DNA from: G965230065 sp965230065
Lineage (GTDB): Bacteria; Bacteroidota; Bacteroidia; Cytophagales; Cyclobacteriaceae
Direction of reading: 5' to 3'
Length of the DNA: 64,000 bases
NCBI GenBank assembly: GCA_965230065.1
Contig: OZ245942.1
Location: 5,208,001 to 5,272,000, forward strand
The position numbers and the translations under genes are program-made. The notes under the pieces were generated by a model. That model searched no databases and was not told where the DNA came from. It was given only the letters and a program-made list of their open reading frames with translations. Shown here in pieces: positions 1 through 9,476 of this stretch; the stretch's first letter is position 1; every line of letters begins with the position of its first letter.

Positions 1-654
1 CCATTCAAACACACCACATTTTCTGCATATTTTGATAAATTCAAATTTCCCTGGCTGAAGTACAGGGTAGATGCACCTTCAGAAGGGTATGAGTTTTTGG
101 CAAGGATTTCTTACAATCCCACAAGAAATACTTCCCTTTATGCCCAATACCGGGAAGAGCAAAAAGGCATAAATGTAAAGCTGGAAGATGACCAATTGAA
201 GCTAAATAAGGTAATGCCCGGCACAAAACAAAATTACTGGATTGGGATGAACCACCACCCCAATGATGTTTTGCAACTAAAAACCAGGGTGCAGTTTAGC
301 AGTTATGCCCTGAACAATGAAATTACTACTGGCCACACCATTGCACAAGATGTGGGGTTGGCATATCCGAAAGTAAAAGTAGTCACCAGCCTGGCCTTGT
401 TTGATGCAGATTTCAATAACCGCCAATACGTGTACGAAAGGGATGTTTTGTATGCTTTTTCCATCCCGGCCTATCAGGGAAAAGGCTTGCGTTCCTATTT
501 GCTTTTACAGTATAAATTTAACCGCGCACTCAGTTTTTGGGCCCGGATTGCCCGTACCCGCTTTACCGACCGCGAAACAGTCAGTTCAGGGTTGGAAGCC
601 ATCGAGGGCAATGCCAAAACAGATGTGAAATTCCAATGTCGCGTAAGGTTTTAA
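1..654 (+). CDS. C-terminal part of outer-membrane protein, probably HhH-associated barrel (5' truncated)
   Basis: The frame is open from base 1 to the TAA at 652-654 (217 codons), so only the C-terminal part of the gene is in the window. The protein alternates aromatic and polar residues in short strands and ends in Phe (FQCRVRF), the usual end of an outer-membrane beta-barrel. The texture (YAQYREEQKG early, WARIARTRFTDRE near the end) recalls the C-terminal barrel of the roughly 700-residue Bacteroidota proteins that carry N-terminal ComEA-type helix-hairpin-helix repeats. Those repeats would lie upstream and cannot be seen, so that assignment is from memory of the family. A generic outer-membrane barrel is the safe call. 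Confidence 0.55.
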   Translation, partial: PFKHTTFSAYFDKFKFPWLKYRVDAPSEGYEFLARISYNPTRNTSLYAQYREEQKGINVKLEDDQLKLNKVMPGTKQNYWIGMNHHPNDVLQLKTRVQFSSYALNNEITTGHTIAQDVGLAYPKVKVVTSLALFDADFNNRQYVYERDVLYAFSIPAYQGKGLRSYLLLQYKFNRALSFWARIARTRFTDRETVSSGLEAIEGNAKTDVKFQCRVRF

Positions 655-707
655 TATATCAAGAAATTTTTATATTTTACATAAACAAAACCAATGAATG
701 AACAGCC

Positions 708-1619
708 ATGTACCATCTGCAAAAATCCGTAGATCTTATCAAAGCGGACAACCAATCGGGTTCGTCTGGCATTTTACATCAAACCATACAATCGGTCATT
801 CTTTATTTGAAAGATACCGAAGATGATCCGGCCGCTGTAAAAAGAGTAATTACCCAATCCCTTAAAGAATTATTGGGTTCATTTGGTACCATGACGGTTT
901 TATTTCATTTTGTAAACCATCTGTTTTTGGCGATGGACCATGTCAAGAACCCCCGGGAGTTGAACAAGTATTTGCTGGAAGTGGTGCATAATTATGAAAA
1001 TGCCTGGGAAGATGCGCCCCGGCGTGTGGCCCAGAATGCTTTCAAAAACATTGAGTTTGAGCAAAAAACGGTATTGGTACATAGCAACAGCTCTGCCATT
1101 GGCCACCTTTTTTCTTATTTGAAAAAACAGCAAATTGAAAGCGTGCATATTATTCAGACAGAATCGCGGCCGGCCTATGAAGGCAGGGTTTTGGGCAAAC
1201 AACTGGCTGATTTGGGGTTTCCGGTCAAATTGATTGCCGATTCCAGCATCAGTCGGTACATGGACAAAGTAGATATGGCAATTGTGGGTGCAGATAGTAT
1301 TTCAGAAAGTTGTTTCATCAATAAAATTGGCACACAACTGATTGCCCTGGTTTGCCAGCATTTCAAAATTCCGCTTTATGTCCTGTCAGATAGCCGGAAG
1401 TTAATCCCGGAAACCGTACATTTCCCTTTTCAGGAAGCCCCAAAACCAGAAGCCGAAATACTGGAAGAACCGCATCACAACATTGAAGCTGAAAACTATT
1501 ATTTTGAGGAAGTACCCAACGAAATGGTTACGGCATTTGTTTTGGAAGACCGGGTGCTACAGGATATTCAGATTTCGGATATTTTACAAAAGAGGGAGGT
1601 TTCTACTGAGCTGGTTTAG
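708..1619 (+). CDS. eIF-2B alpha/beta/delta-like family protein (IF-2B/MtnA superfamily)
   Basis: This is a 303-residue soluble protein. The middle and end carry the IF-2B/MtnA fold signatures: a nucleotide-type loop around VLVHSNSSAIGH, the ESRPAYEGRVLGKQL segment, DMAIVGADSI and the NKIGTQLIAL/IPLYVLSDS segments. Bacterial members include methylthioribose-1-phosphate isomerase and ribose-1,5-bisphosphate isomerase, which isomerise aldose-1-phosphates. This protein lacks enough of the MtnA-specific pattern for me to name a substrate. The N-terminal 110 residues are helical, as in eIF2B alpha. It starts at an ATG 53 bp after the preceding gene. A sugar-phosphate isomerase role is inference. 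Confidence 0.75.
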   Translation: MYHLQKSVDLIKADNQSGSSGILHQTIQSVILYLKDTEDDPAAVKRVITQSLKELLGSFGTMTVLFHFVNHLFLAMDHVKNPRELNKYLLEVVHNYENAWEDAPRRVAQNAFKNIEFEQKTVLVHSNSSAIGHLFSYLKKQQIESVHIIQTESRPAYEGRVLGKQLADLGFPVKLIADSSISRYMDKVDMAIVGADSISESCFINKIGTQLIALVCQHFKIPLYVLSDSRKLIPETVHFPFQEAPKPEAEILEEPHHNIEAENYYFEEVPNEMVTAFVLEDRVLQDIQISDILQKREVSTELV

Positions 1620-2675
1620 TTATAATAAAAACCTGTAATTCGCAGAAAGTAAGAACGATTTCCTGTCGCCAATTATCCCGCCTTCTGAACGGAACATCCA
1701 TCTTTTGTTCAACTGGAATTGTGCGCCAATGACCCCGTTCCACATATCTTTTACCTGCTTATCCATGCCATATCTTATGATCGTGCTGCCCTCGGCATCC
1801 TCAACACGTTCAACGATGGGCGTAAGGATTTCTTCGGCCTTCTCCATTTTAATTCTGTCAATAGGATTGTCAGAGTCAAGGGTATTATACCATGCCCAAT
1901 ATTCACCAACAATTTCATCCCTGCGGTCCCAAACATCGGGCGGGAGGGCATCAATTAGTTGTATTTCGCCAACAGTAGCAGAAGCCATAGAAGCCCGCAT
2001 ACCGCCAACCCAAATGGCAATATTACGATAGGGCCTTTCATTAAATACAAAGGTTTGCCCTAACCGAATACCCAATACATTTACATTGACTGCCCTGTCC
2101 AATAATTCAGGCTTGTTCCATGTCCAGTTGGCATCCACCGACATCCACACAGGGCCAATCCCAAAGGCTGACATTACACCAACCCCGGCCGTGGAAATAC
2201 TTTGTTCTACGGTGGTTTGCAAGGTTACGGGTGATGTAACATTCACTTCTGTGGTAGAATTTCCATACCCAAATATGCCATACACATTGAGAAAGGGAAG
2301 TACCCAAAGGTCCGGCCTTACATTTACCGTATAGGCAGAGTTAATATTATCCTCAAATTGTATGAAATCAACTGGGGTTAAAGGGATGTCCTGGTTTTCC
2401 GACTTCAAACCAAGCTGAAGATTGTCAATGATGATTTCTTGCTGCATCCACATAAAATTACCCATGATGCCCACAGGATAGGGTATATCAAATCCTTTTT
2501 TGTATACACCCTGGCCTAATATTGGAAATATATAATCATATTTAACCTGCTTCAGGCTATCAGTATAAGCTTCATTTTTTGATTTTACTTTTTTTGAAGC
2601 ATATTGTGCATAAGCATCCACCTGAAATGAGATTAGGATCAGGATCATCGAAACGGAAAATATTAACTTTTTCAT
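1620..2675 (-). CDS. Secreted outer-membrane beta-barrel protein, function unknown
   Basis: I start this at the ATG whose first base is 2675, because it begins a clean signal peptide (MKKLIFSVSMILILISFQ, then VDAYAQ). The frame is open further upstream but that would overlap the next gene. The 351-residue product is rich in short amphipathic strands (VYGIFGYGNS, FGIGPVWMSVDANW, WMFRSEGGIIG) and ends FLLSANYRFLL, a typical barrel terminus. A more polar insert (about residues 230-300 of the mature frame, with DRRDEIVGEYWAWYNTL) is probably an extracellular loop or plug. I do not recognise a named family. It is the last gene of the minus-strand envelope series. Confidence 0.6.
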   Translation of the reverse strand: MKKLIFSVSMILILISFQVDAYAQYASKKVKSKNEAYTDSLKQVKYDYIFPILGQGVYKKGFDIPYPVGIMGNFMWMQQEIIIDNLQLGLKSENQDIPLTPVDFIQFEDNINSAYTVNVRPDLWVLPFLNVYGIFGYGNSTTEVNVTSPVTLQTTVEQSISTAGVGVMSAFGIGPVWMSVDANWTWNKPELLDRAVNVNVLGIRLGQTFVFNERPYRNIAIWVGGMRASMASATVGEIQLIDALPPDVWDRRDEIVGEYWAWYNTLDSDNPIDRIKMEKAEEILTPIVERVEDAEGSTIIRYGMDKQVKDMWNGVIGAQFQLNKRWMFRSEGGIIGDRKSFLLSANYRFLL

Positions 2676-2767
2676 TGAAAAGTTGTTTTGGTTTTTTAGT
2701 AGAATAATATTCTTGGGAATTTCAATATCTCCTGATAGTGTGCATGGGGCACTAAATTTTTTCATCA

Positions 2768-3544
2768 TCATGCCCCCTTCAACAGCAATACCAGCAGCAA
2801 AGTATAAGTGATTATGCCAATCAGGAACCATTTTACACTGGTATGCTCCGGATGGGGCAGTTCCTTTTTGAAGACACTGTATATTATAGAACCAGCCAGG
2901 AAAGCCGTCATACTGTCTCTGAATAACTCACTATCCGGTTGAAGGAACCGGCAAAAATAACCTGCTAAAATAGCACCCACCAATAAGTACCGTCCATAGT
3001 TATCAAACAACTTCGGGTGTTTTGAACCCATCTCAAAGTCGCTGTGCAATAAGTGCAGGCCCATGGCTACAGTAACCAATGCCAAATGTAAAGGGCTGGC
3101 GCTTATTGATGCTGGTATTCCGAATACGATTATAAAATTATATACCCAATACCCACCAAGGGATAATGAAAATCCGGATACCTCATAGTTACCTTCCTTT
3201 TTTAACTGTGATAATCTCAACCGCCTCTCCAGCCCATAATATATCACAAACCCCAATAGAATGAACAGATATATTAATTCCCCAATTACTTCATGGCCCT
3301 CATTGATTTCAGGTAGCAGGTGGACAAAAATATACGTTACAGCCATGCCCCCGGCAAAAGAATTGACATAAGGCTCATATTTTCTGAGGTGGGGGCGGAT
3401 TTGAGGGGCAAAGTAATGAACTATACAAATGGAGAGTGCCTTGATCCAGGAGGTATCCTGGAGGAAGGTGGCAGGCTCAAAAGTTGTTGCTAAAAAAATG
3501 ATGGAAACAACGACCACCACCCAGAATACAACTCCTGTTTTCAT
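2768..3544 (-). CDS. Multipass inner-membrane protein, ZIP-transporter-like
   Basis: This 258-residue protein has about eight hydrophobic segments. One contains FAGGMAVTYIFVHLLPE followed by INEGHE, which recalls the metal-binding helix of ZIP-family divalent metal transporters, where His and Glu in the helix bind Zn or Fe. A second His-containing helix (GLHLLHSDFEMG) would fit the partner helix. The match is by pattern only and the classical HNxxD motif is not obvious, so metal transport is inference. It lies 27 bp downstream of the DUF4136 gene and may be co-transcribed with it. Confidence 0.5.
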   Translation of the reverse strand: MKTGVVFWVVVVVSIIFLATTFEPATFLQDTSWIKALSICIVHYFAPQIRPHLRKYEPYVNSFAGGMAVTYIFVHLLPEINEGHEVIGELIYLFILLGFVIYYGLERRLRLSQLKKEGNYEVSGFSLSLGGYWVYNFIIVFGIPASISASPLHLALVTVAMGLHLLHSDFEMGSKHPKLFDNYGRYLLVGAILAGYFCRFLQPDSELFRDSMTAFLAGSIIYSVFKKELPHPEHTSVKWFLIGIITYTLLLVLLLKGA

Positions 3545-3571
3545 TAGTTTGGGGTTTTACTGTTTACGAAA

Positions 3572-4135
3572 TTATTGAGTGGGCGAAGCCGGATATTTTT
3601 TCATTAACTTTTTCATCTTCTTAGGAATGGTTTTCTCCCTTTTCTGCGGGTTATCCTCCACCACGGTTTGGATCACACCCTGCCAAACCAGCTTTTTGCT
3701 TTCTTCATCGTACATATCCACAACCATGGTTCCCTCTTTATAATCATTTTCTGAATAAGACGTCGTAGCAGAAGTGGATCCCATGCCCCAGCCCCAGCGA
3801 CCTCCATAGCCCATACCTCCAACATAATTGGTATAAGCCGTGGTACTTGTTTTATCTTCTACAACAATGTATAAGGTAATTATGGCATCTCCATTGTTTT
3901 CTGCCAATTCCAGTCCCCGCTTTGAGAATTCGGCATTTAAGGCATCCAGGATACGTTTTTTGTCAAAATCGGTTAATATCTTATCACTGTCTTGTTGCCA
4001 GCCAGCTATGGAGTAGGTATGATATTTTGAAAAATCGGCTTCTTTGTCATAATCAGCAGTTACCTGTGCAAATGACAAGTTTGCCAGCAGCAATGTTGCT
4101 GCAAGAATTCCGGTAAATTTGATAGTGGTTTTCAT
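3572..4135 (-). CDS. DUF4136 domain secreted protein
   Basis: The start at 4135 gives a signal peptide MKTTIKFTGILAATLLLANLS with cleavage after FAQ; an in-frame ATG four codons upstream (4147) is the alternative. The mature protein opens with VTADYDKEADFSKYHTYSIA, the typical beginning of DUF4136, and continues with KRILDALNAEFSKRGLE and GTMVVDMYDEESKKLVWQG, both standard for the family. A Gly-rich loop (GGMGYGGRWGWGMGS) lies in the middle. DUF4136 proteins are envelope proteins of unknown function, often lipoproteins; this one lacks a lipobox and so is probably periplasmic. A second DUF4136 protein is encoded at the head of the same minus-strand series (11967-12575). Confidence 0.8.
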   Translation of the reverse strand: MKTTIKFTGILAATLLLANLSFAQVTADYDKEADFSKYHTYSIAGWQQDSDKILTDFDKKRILDALNAEFSKRGLELAENNGDAIITLYIVVEDKTSTTAYTNYVGGMGYGGRWGWGMGSTSATTSYSENDYKEGTMVVDMYDEESKKLVWQGVIQTVVEDNPQKREKTIPKKMKKLMKKYPASPTQ

Positions 4136-4329
4136 ACGATTTAGCATTTTGGTTATTTGAGCAATTGATTTACTTTATTAGTACCCAGACTTATTCCCCG
4201 TAACTATTCGGGTCGGATCGCCGGGCGATTACAAATCCGAAAAAACTGCGTTCGGCTTGATTTTTTTTCTGCACATTATTACAAACAAATAATTAATGTC
4301 GTCCGAAGCCGATGCAACCGTTTCGGCAG

Positions 4330-4397
4330 AGCCCCTCGAGGTTTTTTCGCCCATTTATTGCCCACATGCATCATAATTGCTGAAACCTCGAGGGGCT
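4330..4397. repeat. Perfect 15-bp inverted repeat with CCTCGAGG core
   Basis: AGCCCCTCGAGGTTT at 4330-4344 and its exact reverse complement at 4383-4397 are separated by 38 bp in the space between two minus-strand genes. The inner sequence is not a T-run, so this is not a simple terminator. The same core recurs at 20534-20608. Confidence 0.75.
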
Positions 4398-4430
4398 AGG
4401 CAACTTTATCTGACACTTTTTATTTGCCCG

Positions 4431-5126
4431 CTACTCTTCCCCAGTTTTGGCAGCACCAATCGGGATATTCACTTTTAAAAATAAAGAACTGTTTTTAGTA
4501 CCTGATTTGTCTTTATAAACATCCACAAAACCGTAATAATATTTTATGCCAATGGTCATTCCTTTTCCGTCCAGTAGCTGATAACCCAGGCCGGCCATGG
4601 CACCCATGTCGATGCGGTGAATCATATCTTCATTGTACTCACGGATGCGGGCATCTTTCCCTTCTACATCGGACCTGTACTCCACCCAGGATTTGCGCCT
4701 CCAGCCGAATTGTGGGCCTGCCTCAAAATAGATGTGGTTTTTCAGTTTATACTTGGCAAGGACCGGCAGATAAAAATAATTGATGACCTGACTGTAATCA
4801 CCCGGTTCCTGAAATACCTCTGCCTGAAGAAATTCGAGGTCGCTTTCTGATAATTTATCAGCGCCCAACCTGGATTTTACCAAAACCCCGGTATACAAAT
4901 ACCAGGGATCTTTTAAGCGGATATCAAAATAAAAGCCCAGGTTAAAAGTGGATAAACTTTTGTTTGCGTCCAGCTTTGATATATTTGAAAAGTTAACGCC
5001 ACCTTCCAGCCCAAACTCCAATCCCGGGGAATTGAGTTTATCGCCAAATAACATGGATATTAAAATCTGTGAACGGGCATGATAACCAGAAAAAATTATT
5101 ACGAGTATTGCTAAATATTTTTTCAT
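4431..5126 (-). CDS. PorT-type outer-membrane beta-barrel protein
   Basis: This 231-residue protein has a short signal peptide (MKKYLAILVIIFSGYHARSQ). The pattern GLEFGLEGGVNFSNIS, then FNLGFYFDIRLKDPWYLYTGVLVKSRLG and YFYLPVLAKYKLKNHIYFEAGPQ, is the usual layout of the Bacteroidota 'outer membrane protein beta-barrel' domain that includes PorT. PorT itself belongs to type IX secretion, but most family members are uncharacterised barrels and nothing nearby points to type IX secretion. It is 6 bp downstream of the glycine-zipper gene, so the two are probably co-transcribed. Confidence 0.75.
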   Translation of the reverse strand: MKKYLAILVIIFSGYHARSQILISMLFGDKLNSPGLEFGLEGGVNFSNISKLDANKSLSTFNLGFYFDIRLKDPWYLYTGVLVKSRLGADKLSESDLEFLQAEVFQEPGDYSQVINYFYLPVLAKYKLKNHIYFEAGPQFGWRRKSWVEYRSDVEGKDARIREYNEDMIHRIDMGAMAGLGYQLLDGKGMTIGIKYYYGFVDVYKDKSGTKNSSLFLKVNIPIGAAKTGEE

Positions 5127-5132
5127 ACCCGA

Positions 5133-5636
5133 TTACTTCACCGTATATCCCTTGCCTTCCATGCAGGCAGAAAATGCTTTTTTGTAATCGTCCATCAGGG
5201 CTTGTTCCTGGGCTGAGGCTGCCTGGTTGCTTTGTTGTTGTTCTACCTCATCCCCAACTACTTTGGCCCTTCGGCCTCTTAATCCGCCTACTACTGCACC
5301 AATGGCTGCGCCCTTACCAGCATCACCTGCAATGGCTCCTATGGCAGCCCCAGCAGCGGCTCCCCCGGCAGCACCTACAATGGCTGTTCCGTCTGCCGAT
5401 CGGTCTACCTGCTCTGCCTGCACCTGGGTAGGGTTCAAAGGGTCGTACCCGGTTTGTTCTTTTGCCCATTTAAAGCAGGCAGCTTCATCGGCATCCTGGG
5501 TTTCCTTACTTTGGTCGTTGGAAGGAAATACATATAAATCTAAGCTCTTGGCAATGGAGGTGGTTTGTGCAGTCTGTGCCTCAGCTACATAAACAACAGC
5601 CCATGCAGCAATCAGTGAAAATATTATTTTTTTCAT
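5133..5636 (-). CDS. Glycine-zipper protein with signal peptide
   Basis: I choose the ATG at 5636 because it begins a signal peptide (MKKIIFSLIAAWAVVYVAEAQ); the frame upstream is not signal-like. The 167-residue product has a central run of small residues (GAAGGAAAGAAIGAIAGDAG, then KGAAIGAVVGG), a typical glycine zipper as in YMGG-like and OmpA-associated proteins, followed by basic RGRRAK. Two polar halves flank the zipper, and the C-terminal half ends with ACMEGKGYTVK. Such segments can oligomerise in or on membranes. The role is unknown. Confidence 0.75.
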   Translation of the reverse strand: MKKIIFSLIAAWAVVYVAEAQTAQTTSIAKSLDLYVFPSNDQSKETQDADEAACFKWAKEQTGYDPLNPTQVQAEQVDRSADGTAIVGAAGGAAAGAAIGAIAGDAGKGAAIGAVVGGLRGRRAKVVGDEVEQQQSNQAASAQEQALMDDYKKAFSACMEGKGYTVK

Positions 5637-5655
5637 GATGATGGTGGTTAATATT

Positions 5656-6159
5656 TTACAAGTCGTTTGGATTGATAAAGACATATCCCAATTGTTCCAG
5701 GGCATCGGCTTCATTGTAGAAGGTATAGCTTTTTACAATTTTGCCATTTTCGATCTGGTAATTAGAATTGGCCCAGATTACAACGGTCTCTTTTCCCTCT
5801 TTATAGGTAATGTATAGCTCGGCCCAGTTGGCTACCCATTCACCCTGGTTTTCTCCTGAGGTGAAAGTGATAGCAGCATTTTTGGAGCGCGTATATTCTA
5901 TCTTTTCGTACAGGTTTTCTACATTGGCTTTCCAGTTTTCCACCGCTTGTGTTTTTCTGATAGAGTCACCATAAGAGGGGCCTATGCCGATGTAATTCTC
6001 ATCCAGTAAGGATGCCATCGTATCATGATCCAAATTCTCAACAGCCTGAATGTATTTTTCAATCAGAGCGAGGTTTTCTTCCGAATGATTGCTCATGGAT
6101 GAGCAACTCATCACGAAGGGCAATAGCAAGAGTGATAAAGCTAATTTTTTCATTTTCAT
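5656..6159 (-). CDS. NTF2/SnoaL-like lipoprotein
   Basis: This 167-residue protein has a lipoprotein signal peptide with the lipobox cysteine at position 19 (LPFVMSC). The mature part has the order of an NTF2-like (SnoaL/DUF4440) cone: a helix pair IEKYIQAVENLDHDTMASLL, DENYIGIGPS, then strands such as EWVANWAELYITYKEG and VVIWANSNYQIENGKIVKSY. These domains may be enzymes or ligand-binding modules, and no catalytic residue can be named. It lies 19 bp from the next minus-strand gene and is probably part of the same transcript as the sulfatase. Confidence 0.8.
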   Translation of the reverse strand: MKMKKLALSLLLLPFVMSCSSMSNHSEENLALIEKYIQAVENLDHDTMASLLDENYIGIGPSYGDSIRKTQAVENWKANVENLYEKIEYTRSKNAAITFTSGENQGEWVANWAELYITYKEGKETVVIWANSNYQIENGKIVKSYTFYNEADALEQLGYVFINPNDL

Positions 6160-6224
6160 TTATTTTTTTTAGTATTTCAGATTGACTAAAAATTGAATAG
6201 GGGGCAAAAAACGCCCCTTATCCA

Positions 6225-8582
6225 TTATTGAATGTCGTTATCCACCTCTACAGTTACTTTATTAATCTTTCCTGTAAAGATGGTTTCTTCAGGGCCGTAC
6301 CCAATCCCTTCTGCTACGGGTGTTTGGTTGTCCAGTCCAACATCGGCGGTTTCATCAGCGGAGAAGACGTTGGGTTGGGTTTTTTCAACGCGGGCATTGG
6401 CCACTGCTTTATCGTTAATATAGATCGTGGCATTTCCTCCTTTACCAAAACCATCTCCATCATAATCAAAATCAAGTTTGACCGTTACTGGTCCTTCAGG
6501 TAGCTTTTGGGAGGTTGGAACTACGTATCGCTCAAGTCCCAGGAAATTGTAGGTAAATTCTGGTTTGCCATTTTTCATGTACAATGACCAACCGCCAAAA
6601 CGCCCACCTTGTGTCAGGATCACACCCTCGGCTCCTCCCTTAGGAATGTCTAATTCAGCAGTAATTGAAAATGATTTATTCTTGATATTGATAAAGGTAT
6701 TTTCCATCATGCCTTCCATGCCTTCATAGAGGGTGAGGGATGTTCTGTCACCCATTATGTCAGGCCGTCCTGCAATGGCCGCATTGGCTCTTTCAATTAC
6801 TCTGTCGTCAATGGGCAACACATGGTGTACTTGGGCTTGCCACATGAACAAACTTTTCATTTCTTCTAATTTTTCAGGATACTTTGCTGCCAGGTTGTTG
6901 CTGAGGCTAAAATCTTCTTTCACATTGTATAGGTCCCATTGGTCAGTTTCCAGCGGTGGTAAATTGGTTGTTTGCCAGGGTGCCCGGTGAATGGTGCGGG
7001 CAAACCAGCCTTCATTGTAGATAGCCCGGTTGCCAAACATTTCAAAATATTGGATGGTATGGCGTTCAGCTGCATCTGCATCGTTGAAAGAGTATGCCAT
7101 GCTTGTTCCTTCAATGGGGGTTTGGGGTACACCATGCACTACTTTGGGTTCGGGCAGCCCGGCAATTTCTAATACCGTGGGTGCTATATCAATAGCGTGG
7201 GTAAATTGTGTGCGGAGTCCCTTTTCTTCCTCTATTCCTTCAGGATAGTGGATGATTAGTCCATTACGGGTACCTCCGAAATCAGAAGCTACCTGCTTGG
7301 TCCAGGTAAAAGGGGCATCAAAGGCAACAGCCCAGCCGGCAGCCATGTGGGGGAAGGTTTCTTCACTGCCCCACTTATCCATTAAAGGCAGTAAGTCTTC
7401 CACCTTCTCTTCTACGCCATTAAAATAGGTCATTTCATTGTACATGCCCACCATGCCGCCTTCAGCACTGGTGCCATTGTCCCCGGCTACAAACAAGAAA
7501 AGTGTATTTTCCAGTTCATCAATCTCCTCAATAGCATCCAGAAGTCGACCCACTTCATAGTCGGTCATTTCCATAAACCCGGCAAATACTTCTGCCTGAC
7601 GGGCAAATAGTTTTCTCTCATTGTCAGTGAGGGCATCCCAGTCTTTGATATCCTCAGGCTTGGGGGGCAGGTTGGTATTTTCAGGGATGATGCCCATACT
7701 TTTCATTTTTTGGGTAGTTTCTTCCCTGATGGCATCCCAGCCTTTGTCAAACTGCCCTTTGTATTTATCCGACCATTCTTTGGAAACATGGTGTGGCGCA
7801 TGTACCGCACCTGTAGCAAAATACACAAAGAATGGTTTATCCGGAGTCATAGATTGCTGTGCTTTCACCCAATTGATGGCCTGGTTAGTCATGTCGGTGG
7901 TGAAATGGTAATTATCCGTTTTAGGCGGGTTTACTTTTTTCAGGCCATCAAAGATTAGCGGTGCCCACTGGTCTGTTTCGCCACCTATAAAACCATAAAA
8001 CTTATCAAACCCCTGGTGGGTAGGCCAGCGGTCGAATGGGCCTGAAACGGAGGTCTCCCAGGCAGCCGTTTCGTGCCATTTGCCAAAAGCTGCGGTGCTG
8101 TAACCATTCAGCCGGAGCATTTCGGCCAGGGGGGCTACTCTGTTGGGTAGTGCCCCTGTATTGCCGGGGTAGGCAGTAGAAGTCTCCATAATTGAGCCGG
8201 TATTGGCAGTATGATGGTTTCTTCCGGTTTTGATGGCCATCCTTGAAGGGGAACATAGGGCTGTGGTGTGGAAATTGTTATATCGCAAACCGCTGTTGGC
8301 CAGCCTGTCCATCGTAGGGGTGCGGATAGGCCCTCCATAAGTAGTGGTAGCCCCAAATCCCAGGTCATCAATCAATACAATGACCACGTTGGGAGCGTCT
8401 TCAGGCGCTTTCACCTCAAAACGAGGGGGAGGGGTTGTGTTGCGCACATCCAGTTCTGTGTATGTTTTGGGTTCCGGAGGTACGATGGGGAGTATCTCAC
8501 GATTGATGTTTTCCTGGGCTTTTACATAAAATATGCTCAAAAGCGTCAGGAGCATAGTTAAGGTTAGGATTTTCGTTCTCAT
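6225..8582 (-). CDS. Arylsulfatase, secreted
   Basis: This 785-residue alkaline-phosphatase-superfamily sulfatase has a signal peptide (MRTKILTLTMLLTLLSIFYV). The metal-binding start VLIDDLGFG (Asp72, Asp73) is followed by the sulfatase signature C110-S-P-S-R114 within TALCSPSRMAIKTGR. Cys110 is the residue converted to formylglycine by a maturation enzyme, which is not in the window. The later metal-binding segment is FLFVAGDNGTSAEGG. At 785 residues it belongs to the long arylsulfatase class with a C-terminal beta domain, which hydrolyses sulfate esters. It is exported, so it probably scavenges sulfate from organic or glycan sulfates in the periplasm. The substrate cannot be told. Confidence 0.93.
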   Translation of the reverse strand: MRTKILTLTMLLTLLSIFYVKAQENINREILPIVPPEPKTYTELDVRNTTPPPRFEVKAPEDAPNVVIVLIDDLGFGATTTYGGPIRTPTMDRLANSGLRYNNFHTTALCSPSRMAIKTGRNHHTANTGSIMETSTAYPGNTGALPNRVAPLAEMLRLNGYSTAAFGKWHETAAWETSVSGPFDRWPTHQGFDKFYGFIGGETDQWAPLIFDGLKKVNPPKTDNYHFTTDMTNQAINWVKAQQSMTPDKPFFVYFATGAVHAPHHVSKEWSDKYKGQFDKGWDAIREETTQKMKSMGIIPENTNLPPKPEDIKDWDALTDNERKLFARQAEVFAGFMEMTDYEVGRLLDAIEEIDELENTLFLFVAGDNGTSAEGGMVGMYNEMTYFNGVEEKVEDLLPLMDKWGSEETFPHMAAGWAVAFDAPFTWTKQVASDFGGTRNGLIIHYPEGIEEEKGLRTQFTHAIDIAPTVLEIAGLPEPKVVHGVPQTPIEGTSMAYSFNDADAAERHTIQYFEMFGNRAIYNEGWFARTIHRAPWQTTNLPPLETDQWDLYNVKEDFSLSNNLAAKYPEKLEEMKSLFMWQAQVHHVLPIDDRVIERANAAIAGRPDIMGDRTSLTLYEGMEGMMENTFINIKNKSFSITAELDIPKGGAEGVILTQGGRFGGWSLYMKNGKPEFTYNFLGLERYVVPTSQKLPEGPVTVKLDFDYDGDGFGKGGNATIYINDKAVANARVEKTQPNVFSADETADVGLDNQTPVAEGIGYGPEETIFTGKINKVTVEVDNDIQ

Positions 8583-8604
8583 GATTTTTATTATTTTATT
8601 TACT

Positions 8605-9315
8605 TTATGGTTTACTTTTTCTTAAATATTGTTTCACCCTGAAGAAAAAGATGTTGTCAGAGTGTTTGAAATCTTCCTCTATGGTATCCCTTGATTGTTG
8701 TATGACATACATAAACTCAAACCGGAACGAATAACTGAGACGATACCCAATTCCCACCCTTGTACGGAAGCGGTTGGCAAAGCGTTCTTCCTGGTCTTTG
8801 TCAAGGGTGGCAAACCATTCTACATCAGTCATACCATACCAAAGGTTGTCATCCCGGATGGTTGGGCGGTTAATCGGAATGTGCAATTCGGGCCGCAGGC
8901 GCAAACGGTTGGTTTGTGTCCACTCCTCATCTTCCAGGTCTTTCACATGCCTGAATTCATACCGGACAAATACCCTCACCAGGGTGCGTTTGTTGGGGTT
9001 GATATGATACCGCACTCCCAGCGAAGGCCGCAGTTCCAATGTGTTGTAAGTTTCCGTTTGTTTTTTGTAAGAAACCAGCCCTGAAAAACTGACATCGGTA
9101 TTAGAACCAAAAGCCCGTTCCACACTAAAGCTGTTGTCAATGGATTTCCAGTCTTTACTGCCAAATGCGGTTTTATAGGCACCATTGTATTTCATATTAT
9201 AAACGCTTGAAAATGGATAGTTGAGGGTATAGTCTCCCCACATCTGCACGCCCACAGACTGACCGAATGTACTGTGGCAACAAAAGCATAAAATGAACCA
9301 CCAGCTATTTTTCAT
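8605..9315 (-). CDS. DUF2490 outer-membrane protein
   Basis: This is 236 residues with a short signal peptide (MKNSWWFILCFCCHSTFGQ). It then reads as a barrel: VGVQMWGDYTLNYPFS, LELRPSLGVRYHINPN, TQTNRLRLRPELHIPIN, RFRTRVGIGYRLSYSFRFEF. This is the pattern of DUF2490 proteins of Bacteroidota, predicted to be outer-membrane barrels. It sits immediately upstream of the arylsulfatase gene (22 bp), so the two may be co-expressed, perhaps as a channel for the sulfatase's substrate or product; that is inference only. Confidence 0.75.
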   Translation of the reverse strand: MKNSWWFILCFCCHSTFGQSVGVQMWGDYTLNYPFSSVYNMKYNGAYKTAFGSKDWKSIDNSFSVERAFGSNTDVSFSGLVSYKKQTETYNTLELRPSLGVRYHINPNKRTLVRVFVRYEFRHVKDLEDEEWTQTNRLRLRPELHIPINRPTIRDDNLWYGMTDVEWFATLDKDQEERFANRFRTRVGIGYRLSYSFRFEFMYVIQQSRDTIEEDFKHSDNIFFFRVKQYLRKSKP

Positions 9316-9476
9316 TTACAGGTTCAATCCAAATCTAACTACAGAGCCCGAGGTCTTGATGTTGTATAAAAAACGATCTTTTCCCTTAGGCGAGACCCAT
9401 GATGAGGTAGCCGACCCTCTCCTAAAATAGGTGTGGGACCCAGAACCTCGAGGAAGCCTGAATTTGGTAATTGATT

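Noticed and set aside
5227..5592. Ala/Pro-rich plus-strand reading frame opposite the glycine-zipper gene
   Set aside because: Its composition is the mirror of the Gly/Ala codons of the real minus-strand gene; no start context or known domain.
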